Positions 15,674 to 23,634 of a stretch of 33,324 nucleotides of DNA are shown here, one piece after another (the stretch's first letter is position 1; each line of letters opens with the position of its first letter). A program made the translations under genes and the position numbers. A model generated the notes under the pieces. It did no database searches, had not been told where the DNA came from, and was given only the letters and a program-made list of their open reading frames with translations. Location of the stretch: the NCBI RefSeq assembly GCF_002453355.1, contig NZ_DKGQ01000040.1:1-33324 (forward strand). The letters run 5' to 3'. This DNA comes from Psychrobacter sp. UBA6766 (GTDB lineage Bacteria; Pseudomonadota; Gammaproteobacteria; Pseudomonadales; Moraxellaceae).

Positions 15674-16468
15674 TTAATTGACTGGCGTGCCATTTTCGTC
15701 AACGATAAGTGGGGTAGTATTAATCGTTGGCTCTACCGCGGCCGAACTTGTTACCTCAGGCAATGCTCTATTGTTAACCGCTGGGCCTCTGTTAGGATTG
15801 ACTAGATTACTTTCATACATAATATCGTCATCGCCTAGCTTTACTCCTCTATCATCAACGACGGTGGTCAGCAGCACTAACTCTGTGATGCCAACGGTAT
15901 TATTAGCAATATCAATCAGATGACTTTGCTGCGTCGGGGTCATACGTCCCATAATATAAACCACGCCATCATTGGTTATCGCTTTAATCTGCGAAGCTTT
16001 CACGCCATCGCTAGCAGCGACTTTTGCCATTAGCTTAGAGGTGATATAACCGTCACGAACGGTTGCGCTATAACCTTTTGAAGCACTAACGGTTAGTTCA
16101 TTGTAGACATGACGGACGTCTGGCATAGAGCTGACGACTTTTTCGATTTCTGTTTTAATGGCTTCCGTTGGCACCTCGCCTGTGAGCAAAACTTCACTAT
16201 TAAAGCTATCGATACTCATGCGGCTGGCTTGTTGTAAATTCTCTTGCAGACCATAGACGTTAATTTTTACGGTATGCTCAATACTGCGGTCAAGCAGACG
16301 CTGCGGAATGGTGCGCTCTGTCACTGGTACGCCATAAGTCCCTTCAGTACTATTGGTCAAATAATTGGTGGTACAACCAGTCGCGGCAATGCTGGTCAGT
16401 AGCATAACGCCAATCGCCTTGCGGCGTGATGAGCCCAAAATAGCAGTGTGCAAATGCATCCGTGTCAT
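15674..16468 (-). CDS. dolP: Two-BON-domain outer membrane lipoprotein DolP
   Basis: DolP (YraP) relatives are outer membrane lipoproteins found at anionic phospholipid and division sites; they support envelope integrity and BAM function. The 264-residue protein has a basic N-terminus, a hydrophobic segment (18-30) and a lipobox ending at C32 (AATGC). Two BON domains follow, at about 60-125 (with TGEVPTEAIKTEIEKVVSSM) and 135-200 (VVYIMGRMTPTQQSHLIDIA). The last 60 residues are a Pro/Asn/Thr-rich tail absent from the shorter E. coli protein (191 residues). Start ATG 16468 has GAGG 7 bases upstream. It follows yraN on the same strand, as in E. coli, but without diaA between. Confidence 0.88.
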   Translation of the reverse strand: MTRMHLHTAILGSSRRKAIGVMLLTSIAATGCTTNYLTNSTEGTYGVPVTERTIPQRLLDRSIEHTVKINVYGLQENLQQASRMSIDSFNSEVLLTGEVPTEAIKTEIEKVVSSMPDVRHVYNELTVSASKGYSATVRDGYITSKLMAKVAASDGVKASQIKAITNDGVVYIMGRMTPTQQSHLIDIANNTVGITELVLLTTVVDDRGVKLGDDDIMYESNLVNPNRGPAVNNRALPEVTSSAAVEPTINTTPLIVDENGTPVN

Positions 16469-16527
16469 GATTTACCTCTTAGAACATGATGATTAACTAG
16501 TGATTAATAGTGACATTTAATAATGGC

Positions 16528-16559
16528 TAAGCTCGATAATAATTAAGCTTGATAATAAA
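16528..16559. repeat. Two 16-bp tandem repeats between yraN and dolP
   Basis: TAAGCTCGATAATAAT and TAAGCTTGATAATAAA are adjacent (14 of 16 identical), 60 bases before the dolP start. The core TTAAGC..TGATAA resembles the 15-bp repeats at 18341-18400 and 22329-22373. Confidence 0.7.
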
Positions 16560-16763
16560 AACGATTAATTATGCTGATGCTTAATAATGACAATGATAGG
16601 AATATGATTAAACTAACCGTTTTTAATGCCGCTACTTTACTGAAATTTTATGCTAGGCGGTTAGGCTTTTGGTAACGATAGCTTGATGCTTTATTTATTT
16701 TACTTTTTAGCTTAACCTTTAAACCAAATCAACGTTCCAGCATTTTAAATTCGTAAAGTCCTT

Positions 16764-17210
16764 TTACCACGCTGACGCGATAAAAGCGCCTGGTAACCAT
16801 TCTGGTTGAGTGTTTTTTGGCAACATGTCTTGAGTATGATGGTTCTTATTTTTAGCAGTATCGTAGGCAATCACATCAAAGCGGCACTCGTAGTTACTAT
16901 ATTCAGGATGCTGCTGCAAAAAGTAACGCGCTGCTTTGATAATTTTGTTTTGCTTATTTTTTGTCACGCTAAGGGCTGCATCACCAAATCCTGAACACTG
17001 CCGTTGACGCACTTCAATAAAGATAAGTATCGACCACGACTGCCCTTTTTCTATCATGATTAAGTCAAGCTCACCCACTTTTGGTTGCTGCCAATTTTGC
17101 GCCACCAATATCAAGCCTTGCGCTTGCAAAAACTCGCATGCCTGCCTCTCAAAACCCCTCCCTTGACGCTGGGTCGGTGAAGTCAGGCTTAAAGACTTAT
17201 CATTTGCCAT
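16764..17210 (-). CDS. yraN: UPF0102 family protein YraN
   Basis: YraN belongs to the Holliday-junction-resolvase-like nuclease fold; its cellular role is not settled. The 148 residues show the family pattern RGFERQACEFLQAQG, GELDLIM with the Glu-x-Asp of the nuclease core, FIEVRQR with the Glu-x-Lys/Arg motif, and FGDAALSVTKNKQNKIIKAARYFL. The catalytic second-motif Lys is Arg or Gln here, as in many members. A GTG lies one codon upstream, but ATG 17210 has better spacing to AGAG. It is divergent from rsmI, as in E. coli, but lpoA, normally between them, is missing. Confidence 0.9.
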   Translation of the reverse strand: MANDKSLSLTSPTQRQGRGFERQACEFLQAQGLILVAQNWQQPKVGELDLIMIEKGQSWSILIFIEVRQRQCSGFGDAALSVTKNKQNKIIKAARYFLQQHPEYSNYECRFDVIAYDTAKNKNHHTQDMLPKNTQPEWLPGAFIASAW

Positions 17211-17329
17211 CACGTCTCTTTACTATCACATCTATAGGACAACGGAACATTTGAGAATTATCATAGCACATCATGATAAACTAACCACTTTCGTGTTTTA
17301 ATAAGCGCTTTTAATACTCCGAGGTTTTC

Positions 17330-18304
17330 ATGTCTAGCCCTACCGCGATCGCGATGCCCGCTTGTCTTTATATCGTTGCCACGCCCATTGGTAATATGAG
17401 CGACATGACACCGCATGCGATTGACGTTTTAAAACAAGTCGCTATTATTGCCTGCGAAGACACGCGCACCTCAGGCAAGCTGCTATCACATTTTGGCATT
17501 GATACCAGAGACAGTAAAGCTGACGACGAAAAAAATCCAGACTCTCTTAACTCTAATAATAACGCAGATAATCAGATTATAGATGCTGATAGCGCAACCA
17601 AGCAAAAAGGTCATAATAAGCTTTGGGCCTATCATGAACATAATAGCGCCATTCAAACCCCCAAAATCATTGAAATGATTCAGCAAGGTCATTCGGTTGC
17701 GCTGATTAGTGATGCTGGCACGCCGCTGATTAGCGATCCCGGTTATCAATTGGTGCAAGCCGCTCATGCTGCTGGTGTGAGAGTCTCCCCTATCATTGGT
17801 GCGTCTGCTGCTATTGCTGCGTTATCGGTTGCAGGATTGCCCTCAGACCGCTTTAGCTTTATTGGTTTTTTACCGGCCAAAACCCACGGTCGCCAAAAAC
17901 AATTAACAGCGCTCAACTCACGTACCGAAACTTTGATATTTTATGAAGCACCGCACCGTATTATTGCCAGCTTAGAAGATATGGCTGCTATCTTTGGGCC
18001 AGAGCGCGAAGTGACGTTTTGCCGTGAATTGACCAAAACCTTTGAAACTGTGCATAAAAGCACGCTTGGCGAATTGGTTGAATTTGTCAAAGCCGATGAC
18101 AATCAGCAACGCGGTGAAATCGTCGTGGTCGTCGCCGGGGAAAATATGGCGCAGAACGATGATGATATCAGTATCCACGATAAATTATTACAGCGCTTGT
18201 TAGAGGACTTATCGGTTAAAAAAGCCGCCGCTTTGGCCGCTGATATTACAGGCGTCAAAAAGAACGCGCTTTATCAGCGCCTGCTTGAACTACAAGCAGA
18301 ATAG
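17330..18304 (+). CDS. rsmI: 16S rRNA 2'-O-ribose C1402 methyltransferase
   Basis: RsmI methylates the 2'-OH of C1402 in 16S rRNA with S-adenosylmethionine, tuning decoding at the P site. The tetrapyrrole-methylase fold is clear: LYIVATPIGNMSDMTPHAI near the start, ACEDTRTSGKLL (41-52), AYHEHN (100-105), SDAGTPLISDPG, and FYEAPHRI. The protein is 324 residues against about 286 in E. coli. The excess is mostly an insertion at about 58-96, rich in Asp, Asn, Ser and Lys, between the FGI and LWAYHEHN segments. Start ATG 17330 has GAGG upstream. It is divergent from yraN. Confidence 0.95.
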   Translation: MSSPTAIAMPACLYIVATPIGNMSDMTPHAIDVLKQVAIIACEDTRTSGKLLSHFGIDTRDSKADDEKNPDSLNSNNNADNQIIDADSATKQKGHNKLWAYHEHNSAIQTPKIIEMIQQGHSVALISDAGTPLISDPGYQLVQAAHAAGVRVSPIIGASAAIAALSVAGLPSDRFSFIGFLPAKTHGRQKQLTALNSRTETLIFYEAPHRIIASLEDMAAIFGPEREVTFCRELTKTFETVHKSTLGELVEFVKADDNQQRGEIVVVVAGENMAQNDDDISIHDKLLQRLLEDLSVKKAAALAADITGVKKNALYQRLLELQAE

Positions 18305-18340
18305 TTTGTGGTTATAAAAAATTAAGCGAAGCAGCCATAG

Positions 18341-18400
18341 ATTAAGTACCAGAAAATTAAGTATTGATAAATTAAATGTCAGTAAATTAAGCACTGATAA
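18341..18400. repeat. Four 15-bp AT-rich tandem repeats upstream of the PfkB kinase
   Basis: Copies start at 18341, 18356, 18371 and 18386, each beginning ATTAA (ATTAAGTACCAGAAA, ATTAAGTATTGATAA, ATTAAATGTCAGTAA, ATTAAGCACTGATAA). A diverged fifth start, ATTAAGCGAAG, lies at 18321. They fill the spacer between rsmI and the kinase and end 22 bases before its ATG, so they lie in its promoter or leader. Confidence 0.85.
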
Positions 18401-18422
18401 ATTCATTGAGGAGAGAGACAGA

Positions 18423-19442
18423 ATGTACGATGTGATGGCGATAGGTAATGCCTTGGTTGACCACGAATATCTGCTGTCAGATGCAGCGCTAGAAGAAACT
18501 GACCTGACCAAAGGCAATATGACTCTAGCAGGACTGGAAGAGCAGCAGCAATTATTGGCATATTTTAAGTTAGCAGAGATTAAGCCATCAAAACAAGCGG
18601 GCGGTGGCTCGGCGGCGAATGCAATGTATGCCTTTGCAAGTTTGGGCGGCAAACCTTTTTATGCTTGCCGCGTCGGCGATGACAAGCAAGGCGAGTTTTA
18701 CCTAAAAGACTTGCACGAAGCGGGCGTCGCTACCTCCCCGCAGTCGATTCATGCAGGCGGTGTGACTGGCTCATGTGTGGTAGCAGTGACCGAAGATGGT
18801 GAGCGTACCATGCAGACTTTCCTTGGTACCTCAAGCGATATCACCGCTGATAACGTCGATTTTGAAGCATTAACCCAAGCAGGCTGGTTGTATTTAGAAG
18901 GTTATTTAGCGATGTCCGAAGGGATTCAGCCTGCGATGAACAAACTACGCCAACAAGCCGGTATCCATGGTGCCAAAATCGCCGTCAGCTTTGCTGATCC
19001 TGCCGTGGTAAAATTTGCCAAAGAAGGCTTACTTAATATGCTTGGCAATAAAGTCGCGGTAATATTCTGTAATAGTGAAGAAGCCAAATTATTCACCGAT
19101 AAAAAACAGCATAAAGCGGCGGCGCGAGCCTTACTTGAGCATTGTCAGACAGCGGTGGTTACCGATGGTGCAAATGGTGCCATCATCGCTCATAAGCCAA
19201 ATGATGAGTCAGAAGTAGCGTTTTATGATATTCCGACGCCAGTCGTTGCCAATGTTATCGATACTAATGGCGCTGGTGATAACTACTCTGGCGCGTTTTT
19301 ATATGCTTTATCGCAGCACTATAGTTTACCAGAATGTGGGCGACTTGCTAGCGAAATCGCTGCGCAGGTAATTCAGCAGTTTGGTCCACGTTTATCATCG
19401 CAAGAGTATCAAGATATCTCGCGCCGCGTTTTAACTGTTTAG
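18423..19442 (+). CDS. PfkB-family carbohydrate/adenosine kinase
   Basis: Ribokinase/PfkB-fold kinase most like the adenosine kinase group found in many proteobacteria; it would phosphorylate a nucleoside or sugar with ATP. The 339 residues show AIGNALVDHEYLLSD at the N-terminus, the Gly-rich GGGSAANAMYAFASLGG (60-76, PfkB signature 1), NSEEAKLF (217-224) and the second signature DTNGAGDNYSGAFLY (280-294) with catalytic base D286. The usual Thr in DTTGAGD is Asn, which is common in this subgroup. Start ATG 18423 follows GAGGAG. It is downstream of rsmI, behind tandem repeats, and ends at the bidirectional terminator at 19688-19717. Adenosine, guanosine or a sugar are possible substrates. Confidence 0.85.
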   Translation: MYDVMAIGNALVDHEYLLSDAALEETDLTKGNMTLAGLEEQQQLLAYFKLAEIKPSKQAGGGSAANAMYAFASLGGKPFYACRVGDDKQGEFYLKDLHEAGVATSPQSIHAGGVTGSCVVAVTEDGERTMQTFLGTSSDITADNVDFEALTQAGWLYLEGYLAMSEGIQPAMNKLRQQAGIHGAKIAVSFADPAVVKFAKEGLLNMLGNKVAVIFCNSEEAKLFTDKKQHKAAARALLEHCQTAVVTDGANGAIIAHKPNDESEVAFYDIPTPVVANVIDTNGAGDNYSGAFLYALSQHYSLPECGRLASEIAAQVIQQFGPRLSSQEYQDISRRVLTV

Positions 19443-19475
19443 CGGCTGAATTATTTGATTACTAAAGCGCTAAAA

Positions 19476-19507
19476 TCTAAGTTTCTAAGTTTCTAAGTTT
19501 CTAAGTG
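19476..19507. repeat. Four 8-bp tandem repeats
   Basis: TCTAAGTT three times, then TCTAAGTG, head to tail, 33 bases after the kinase stop. TAAAGC/GCTTTA flanks on either side could pair and enclose the repeats. Confidence 0.85.
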
Positions 19508-19546
19508 CTTTAAACGGCATTTCTAGTTTACCCCTAATAAAAAACA

Positions 19547-19626
19547 GTGCTGCTGGGATCAATTTTGCGCAGCCCCTGGAGCGACGAAGTCGCACAGCAA
19601 GCAAGGAAAATTTGTACCAGTAGCAC
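19547..19626. repeat. 80-bp imperfect palindrome, REP- or MITE-like element
   Basis: GTGCTGCTGG (19547-19556) pairs with CCAGTAGCAC (19617-19626), 9 of 10 plus one G-U. Inside, AATTTTGC faces GCAAGGAAAATT, and the centre is a perfect GCGAC-GAA-GTCGC hairpin (19581-19593). It is more GC-rich than the surrounding AT-rich spacer. It lies between the kinase and the shared terminator. No second copy is seen in this window. Confidence 0.55.
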
Positions 19627-19687
19627 CTTATAATAGTTTCGCGCTTTTATTTAGGATTGCCTACAAAATTTTAGCATCTAATAAGCA

Positions 19688-19717
19688 AAAGCCCATATCA
19701 TCGGATATGGGCTTTTT
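19688..19717. terminator. Bidirectional terminator between the PfkB kinase and metY
   Basis: AAAGCCCATATC and GATATGGGCTTT form a perfect 12-bp stem with a 4-base loop. TTTTT follows on the plus strand and TTTTGCTTATT on the minus strand. It separates the two convergent genes. Confidence 0.9.
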
Positions 19718-19755
19718 AGTATTCACTTATAAAATAGAAAAAAGATATTGCTTAG

Positions 19756-21060
19756 TTAAACAGCGGCAAGTGCTTGCTCTAAATCAGCTTTGATATCGTC
19801 AATGTGTTCAATACCGATGGATAGTCGTACCATATCATCACTAACGCCCGCGTTTTCTAGCTCTTGCTCATTCAGCTGACGATGGGTAGTCGTCGCTGGA
19901 TGACAAGCAAGCGACTTAGCATCGCCGATGTTGACCAAGCGCGTAATCAGTTGCAGCGCATCAATAAAGCGCGCACCGGCTTCAAGACCTCCTTTTACCC
20001 CAAAAGTCAAAATAGCAGATGGCGTGCCCTTCATGTATTTTTTCGCAAGCTCATGCTCAGGATGATCTGGCAAACCGGCATACTTCACCCAAGCAACTTT
20101 ATCGTGGTCACGAAGATATTCAGCAACCGCTTGGGCGTTTTGTACATGGCGCTCCATACGCAGACTTAAGGTTTCCATTCCTTGTAAGATACCAAAAGCA
20201 TTTAGTGGGCTGATTGCTGCACCCGTATTACGCAGTGGCGCGACGCGAGCACGGGCGATAAAGGCTGCTGCGCCAACATCTTTGACAAAATTTACACCGT
20301 GATAGCTTTCATCTGGCGTGTTTAGTAATGGGAAGCGCTCAGGATAATCGCCCCAAGGGAAAGTTCCGCTATCAACAATCGCGCCACCAATTGAGGTGCC
20401 CGTACCGCTCATATATTTGGTCAATGAATGAATGACGATATCAGCGCCAAACTCAAATGGACGGCACAGCGCCGGCGTCGCAACCGTGCTATCTATCACT
20501 ACTGGAACGCCATATTCATGGGCGATGTCACTCAGTGCTTGGATATCAACGATATTACCCAGTGGGTTACCGATACTTTCGGCAAAGACCATCTTGGTTT
20601 TATCATCGATTAAATCACGAATCGCTTTAGGGTTTTTATGGTCAAAAAAGCGGACTTCGATACCTTGACGCGGCAAAGCATGGGCAAATAAATTATAAGT
20701 ACCGCCATATAAGGTCGATACGGCGACGATATTATCACCTGCCTCACAAATGGTTTGAATCGCATAAGTGATGGCCGCCATACCAGAGGCGACCGCAAGC
20801 GCCCCGATACCGCCTTCAAGGGCAGCAACGCGCTCTTCTAACACCGCCGTCGTTGGATTCATAATACGGGTGTAGATGTTGCCAGCAACTTTTAAATCAA
20901 ATAAATCGGCGCCATGCTGGGTATTATCAAAGGCATACGAGCTGGTATGGTAAATAGGCACGGCGACCGCTTTGGTGGTTGGCTCGACGCTATAGCCGGC
21001 GTGAATGGCTAAGGTTTCAAGGCGCTGGGTATTCTGCTTAGCTGGTTGTCCGTCACTCAT
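19756..21060 (-). CDS. metY: O-acetylhomoserine aminocarboxypropyltransferase (sulfhydrylase)
   Basis: PLP enzyme of the Cys/Met metabolism family. It makes homocysteine directly from O-acetylhomoserine and sulfide. The 434 residues show LAIHAGYSVEPTTKAVAVPIYHTSSY near the start, NIYTRIMNPT (61-70), ALEGGIGALAVASGMAA (80-96), the PLP lysine K215 in VIHSLTKYMSGTGTSIGG, and the insert FPLLNTPDESYHG typical of MetY and absent from shorter cystathionine synthases. The usual Asp-Asn before TVATP is Asp-Ser here. Start ATG 21060 has AGGAG upstream. It stands alone between nfuA and the terminator shared with the kinase. Regulation by sulfur is likely, but no SAM riboswitch is visible upstream. Confidence 0.93.
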   Translation of the reverse strand: MSDGQPAKQNTQRLETLAIHAGYSVEPTTKAVAVPIYHTSSYAFDNTQHGADLFDLKVAGNIYTRIMNPTTAVLEERVAALEGGIGALAVASGMAAITYAIQTICEAGDNIVAVSTLYGGTYNLFAHALPRQGIEVRFFDHKNPKAIRDLIDDKTKMVFAESIGNPLGNIVDIQALSDIAHEYGVPVVIDSTVATPALCRPFEFGADIVIHSLTKYMSGTGTSIGGAIVDSGTFPWGDYPERFPLLNTPDESYHGVNFVKDVGAAAFIARARVAPLRNTGAAISPLNAFGILQGMETLSLRMERHVQNAQAVAEYLRDHDKVAWVKYAGLPDHPEHELAKKYMKGTPSAILTFGVKGGLEAGARFIDALQLITRLVNIGDAKSLACHPATTTHRQLNEQELENAGVSDDMVRLSIGIEHIDDIKADLEQALAAV

Positions 21061-21155
21061 CAGGTGCTCCTAAAATTTCATGGGATATTTAGAGGGGTAT
21101 TAATAGGTTATTAAACCCATATTTAATTTATCAAAAATGGTTATAACAAAAAGTC

Positions 21156-21188
21156 ATAAAAAAAGCTGAGTTAATCATAACCCAGCTT
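21156..21188 (-). terminator. Terminator of nfuA
   Basis: AAGCTGGGTTA pairs with TAACTCAGCTT on the minus strand (11 pairs, one G-U, 4-base loop), and seven T follow. It lies about 145 bases past the nfuA stop and upstream of metY. Confidence 0.85.
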
Positions 21189-21333
21189 CTTTATTAAAAG
21201 AATAGCAAATTTTTCATCTCTTAATGACAAGTATTCATAAGTAATATTTATAAGTCATAAAACCAATAACTAGATTTTTAGAAAATATCGCTCTTATTAA
21301 TCTGCTTACTCATTGATTTTTATTTATGGATTT

Positions 21334-22017
21334 TTATTTATAGTAGGCGTTTTCAGTACGAGTATGGTCAGTTTCATCAATGACTTGCGTCAGCTCTGGA
21401 ATTTGCTGTTTTAGCTGCACTTCAACGCCTTGACGTAAGGTCATATCAACCGCTGAACAGCCTTGACAACCACCGCCAAATTTTAATACCGCAGTCAAAC
21501 CAACGCCTTCTTCTTCAATCAATTCGAGCAGTTGAACGTCACCGCCATGAGCAGCTAGGCTTGGGTTAATTTCAGACTGCAAGACATAGTTGATGCGTTC
21601 TTCGACGCTGGCATCGGCACCGACTTTTGGTACTTTTGAATTTGGTGCTCGGAAAGTCAGCTGGCCGCCAAAACGGTCTTTATTATAATCAATCACTGCA
21701 TCTTCTAGATAAGGTACTGACGCCGCTTCAATAAAGGCCGAAAAATCATCATAGGTAAACTTTAAATCAGCGCTGTCTTCTTCGCCTGGCTGATTGTAAG
21801 CCATGCAGCACTCTGCACGCGGCGTGCCTGGATGCTCAACAAAAATACGAACACCAATGCCTTCTGTGCCTTGTTTAGCCAACAATTCTGCTAAGTAACC
21901 TTGGGCGGCTTCAGTGATGGTGATATTACTCTTAGCTTCCGTTTGCTTAGTATCTAACGCTGATTCGTAATCGACATCAGGTTCTATTTGAGTATCAGTT
22001 GGATTGTGTTCACTCAT
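21334..22017 (-). CDS. nfuA: Fe-S biogenesis protein NfuA
   Basis: Fe-S carrier that delivers [4Fe-4S] clusters to apo-enzymes and helps lipoyl synthase. The 227 residues comprise an N-terminal degenerate A-type domain (about 30-125, lacking the usual ligand Cys spacing) and a C-terminal Nfu domain with the cluster motif C184-x-x-C187 (GGGCQGCSAVDMT). The first 30 residues are acidic and extra compared with E. coli NfuA (191 residues). Start ATG 22017 has AGGAAG upstream. It is a single gene with its own terminator; the region upstream contains a MITE-like palindrome. Confidence 0.96.
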   Translation of the reverse strand: MSEHNPTDTQIEPDVDYESALDTKQTEAKSNITITEAAQGYLAELLAKQGTEGIGVRIFVEHPGTPRAECCMAYNQPGEEDSADLKFTYDDFSAFIEAASVPYLEDAVIDYNKDRFGGQLTFRAPNSKVPKVGADASVEERINYVLQSEINPSLAAHGGDVQLLELIEEEGVGLTAVLKFGGGCQGCSAVDMTLRQGVEVQLKQQIPELTQVIDETDHTRTENAYYK

Positions 22018-22092
22018 AATGCTTCCTATGTGTTATGACACAAGCGTTATATTGGCCACGGCTACTGTGTCGTCTGTGTATGGTTGGGACTA

Positions 22093-22191
22093 GAGCGTGT
22101 CCTCAACAATTCAATCGATGAACTTCTAAATAGGTTAAAAATGACGAAATTTAGTCATTTTTATCTCTATTTTTTAAATAAGGGCACGCCC
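22093..22191. mobile_element. Roughly 100-bp MITE-like palindromic element upstream of nfuA
   Basis: The ends GAGCGTGTCCT (22093-22103) and AGGGCACGCCC (22181-22191) are imperfect inverted repeats (9 of 11). The centre is a perfect 10-bp stem TAAAAATGAC/GTCATTTTTA with an 8-base loop, flanked by AAATAG/CTATTT. It contains no gene. Terminal inverted repeats plus internal palindromy and no coding capacity fit a non-autonomous MITE or a deleted IS remnant. I cannot name the parent IS and see no clear target-site duplication. Confidence 0.55.
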
Positions 22192-22528
22192 CAATGAAAT
22201 CATCATTTTGGCCTATCGTTTTATTGCTTTGAGCGTAATGACATTTCTTTATTCCTATTTATGGCCTCTATTATAGCGCACTTGATGCACAATTCCGACC
22301 GCACTAGTGTGAATTAGCAGGGGCTGTTTTAAGCGCTTATATTTTAAGCACTGATGTATTAAGCGATGGCTATTTTCAACAAGGCTCACTATAGTAAGCT
22401 GTCCCTATCTTCATAGTATATAAAGACGGTAAGCAGACTTATCAAGTCTATCGGGGTTGAATACGATGAATGCTTATAAAAATTTTTGAAAATTTAACAA
22501 AAGAATCTTAATTATCTTGAGAGGACGT
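22192..22528. other. Spacer between the MITE-like element and the alpha/beta hydrolase
   Basis: No gene seen. It holds three copies of a 15-bp-period repeat at 22329-22373 and AT-rich sequence up to the hydrolase ribosome site (GAGGA). No convincing promoter could be picked. Confidence 0.4.
22329..22373. repeat. Three 15-bp-period repeats with a TTAAGC core
   Basis: TTAAGC recurs at 22329, 22344 and 22359, exactly 15 bases apart. The middle copy, TTAAGCACTGAT, is identical over 12 bases to the last copy of the array at 18386. This suggests one dispersed repeat family. Confidence 0.7.
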
Positions 22529-22529
22529 T

Positions 22530-23519
22530 ATGCTGATTGAGAATGTAAATTTTGTGACCACAAAAGATACCGTAAAAATCGCTATTTGGGAGATATTCGA
22601 TAATGAAAGAACCCATCAACTCTCTAACAATGCTGCTAATAAAGGACAAAACATTTTCTTAACGCATGGCACTTTTTCAGATAAAAAAACCTGCTTAAGA
22701 ATCGCCGAATATTTAGCAGGGTTTGGTCATCACTGCTATATCATGGAATGGCGCGGTCACGGTGCAAGCTCAATACCAACAGACAAATTTAACTTCGAAA
22801 CCGTCGCAACCTATGATTTTGCCGTGACTTTTGATTACTTATTTAACGAATTAAAGCTAACTAATTTGCATTGCGTCACCCATAGCGGCGGCGGTGCTTG
22901 CTTAACGATGTTTCTCATCCAAAATCCGTATTATATCGATAAAATAAATAGCATTAGCATGTTTGCTTGCCAAGTGTATGGCGCGATAGTCAGTCCTAAA
23001 AATCATTTGAAAATTGTCGCCGCCAAACTATTTACGCGTCTATTTGATTATATTCCCGCCAAAAAACTCAAACTGGGACCCATCAATGAAAGCTACTTCA
23101 CCATGAACCAATGGTATGAGTGGAATTTGCATAAAAACTTTCATAGCAGTTTTATTAAGCAAAAAAATATAGATGCTAATGGTGTTAAAAAAAGCGCTTT
23201 TAATAGTAGCGCTCGTCAACAAAATGTTGCTGACAGTGAGGTTTTTGATTACCGGCAACATATGCCAACGATTACCACACCCATTTATGCCATCAGTGCC
23301 AAGGGCGATAAATTTATCTCGCCAACTCAAGGTTGCTTATCGCTTTTTAACGACTTTAACCATCCTGCCAACAACAATTCTGCCAACGTTTTTCGCGAAT
23401 ACGCGCTCAGTCATGGCGACTTAGACGATTATACTCATAGCCGCGTCCTAAATAGCAGACCTGCCGCCAAAGAGATTTGGCCAACCGTCGCCGCGTGGAT
23501 TGAGAAATATGCAGGATGA
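22530..23519 (+). CDS. Alpha/beta hydrolase
   Basis: Alpha/beta-hydrolase-fold protein of 329 residues with unknown substrate. The oxyanion region is LTHGTFSDKKT (44-54), followed by EWRGHGASS (73-81). The nucleophile is S119 in the elbow THSGGG, the likely acid is D260 in SAKGDKFIS, and the base is H295 in LSHGDLDD (H303 is an alternative). Residues about 205-240 form a polar insertion before the acid. No signal peptide is visible, so it should be cytoplasmic. Start ATG 22530 has GAGGAC upstream. It lies 115 bases before the GST gene on the same strand and may be cotranscribed with it. Confidence 0.82.
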   Translation: MLIENVNFVTTKDTVKIAIWEIFDNERTHQLSNNAANKGQNIFLTHGTFSDKKTCLRIAEYLAGFGHHCYIMEWRGHGASSIPTDKFNFETVATYDFAVTFDYLFNELKLTNLHCVTHSGGGACLTMFLIQNPYYIDKINSISMFACQVYGAIVSPKNHLKIVAAKLFTRLFDYIPAKKLKLGPINESYFTMNQWYEWNLHKNFHSSFIKQKNIDANGVKKSAFNSSARQQNVADSEVFDYRQHMPTITTPIYAISAKGDKFISPTQGCLSLFNDFNHPANNNSANVFREYALSHGDLDDYTHSRVLNSRPAAKEIWPTVAAWIEKYAG

Positions 23520-23634
23520 AGCGTAAAGGATAAGAATACATCTTCTAAAACTAACTTCACATAATATAACTGACTTGGGTGGATTGGCTGTTTAGACTGA
23601 ATCGAACTCAATAATAAATTCAAAGGAGTTTTTT

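Noticed and set aside
18341..18400. CRISPR array
   Set aside because: Units are only 15 bp and directly adjacent, with no spacers and no cas genes.
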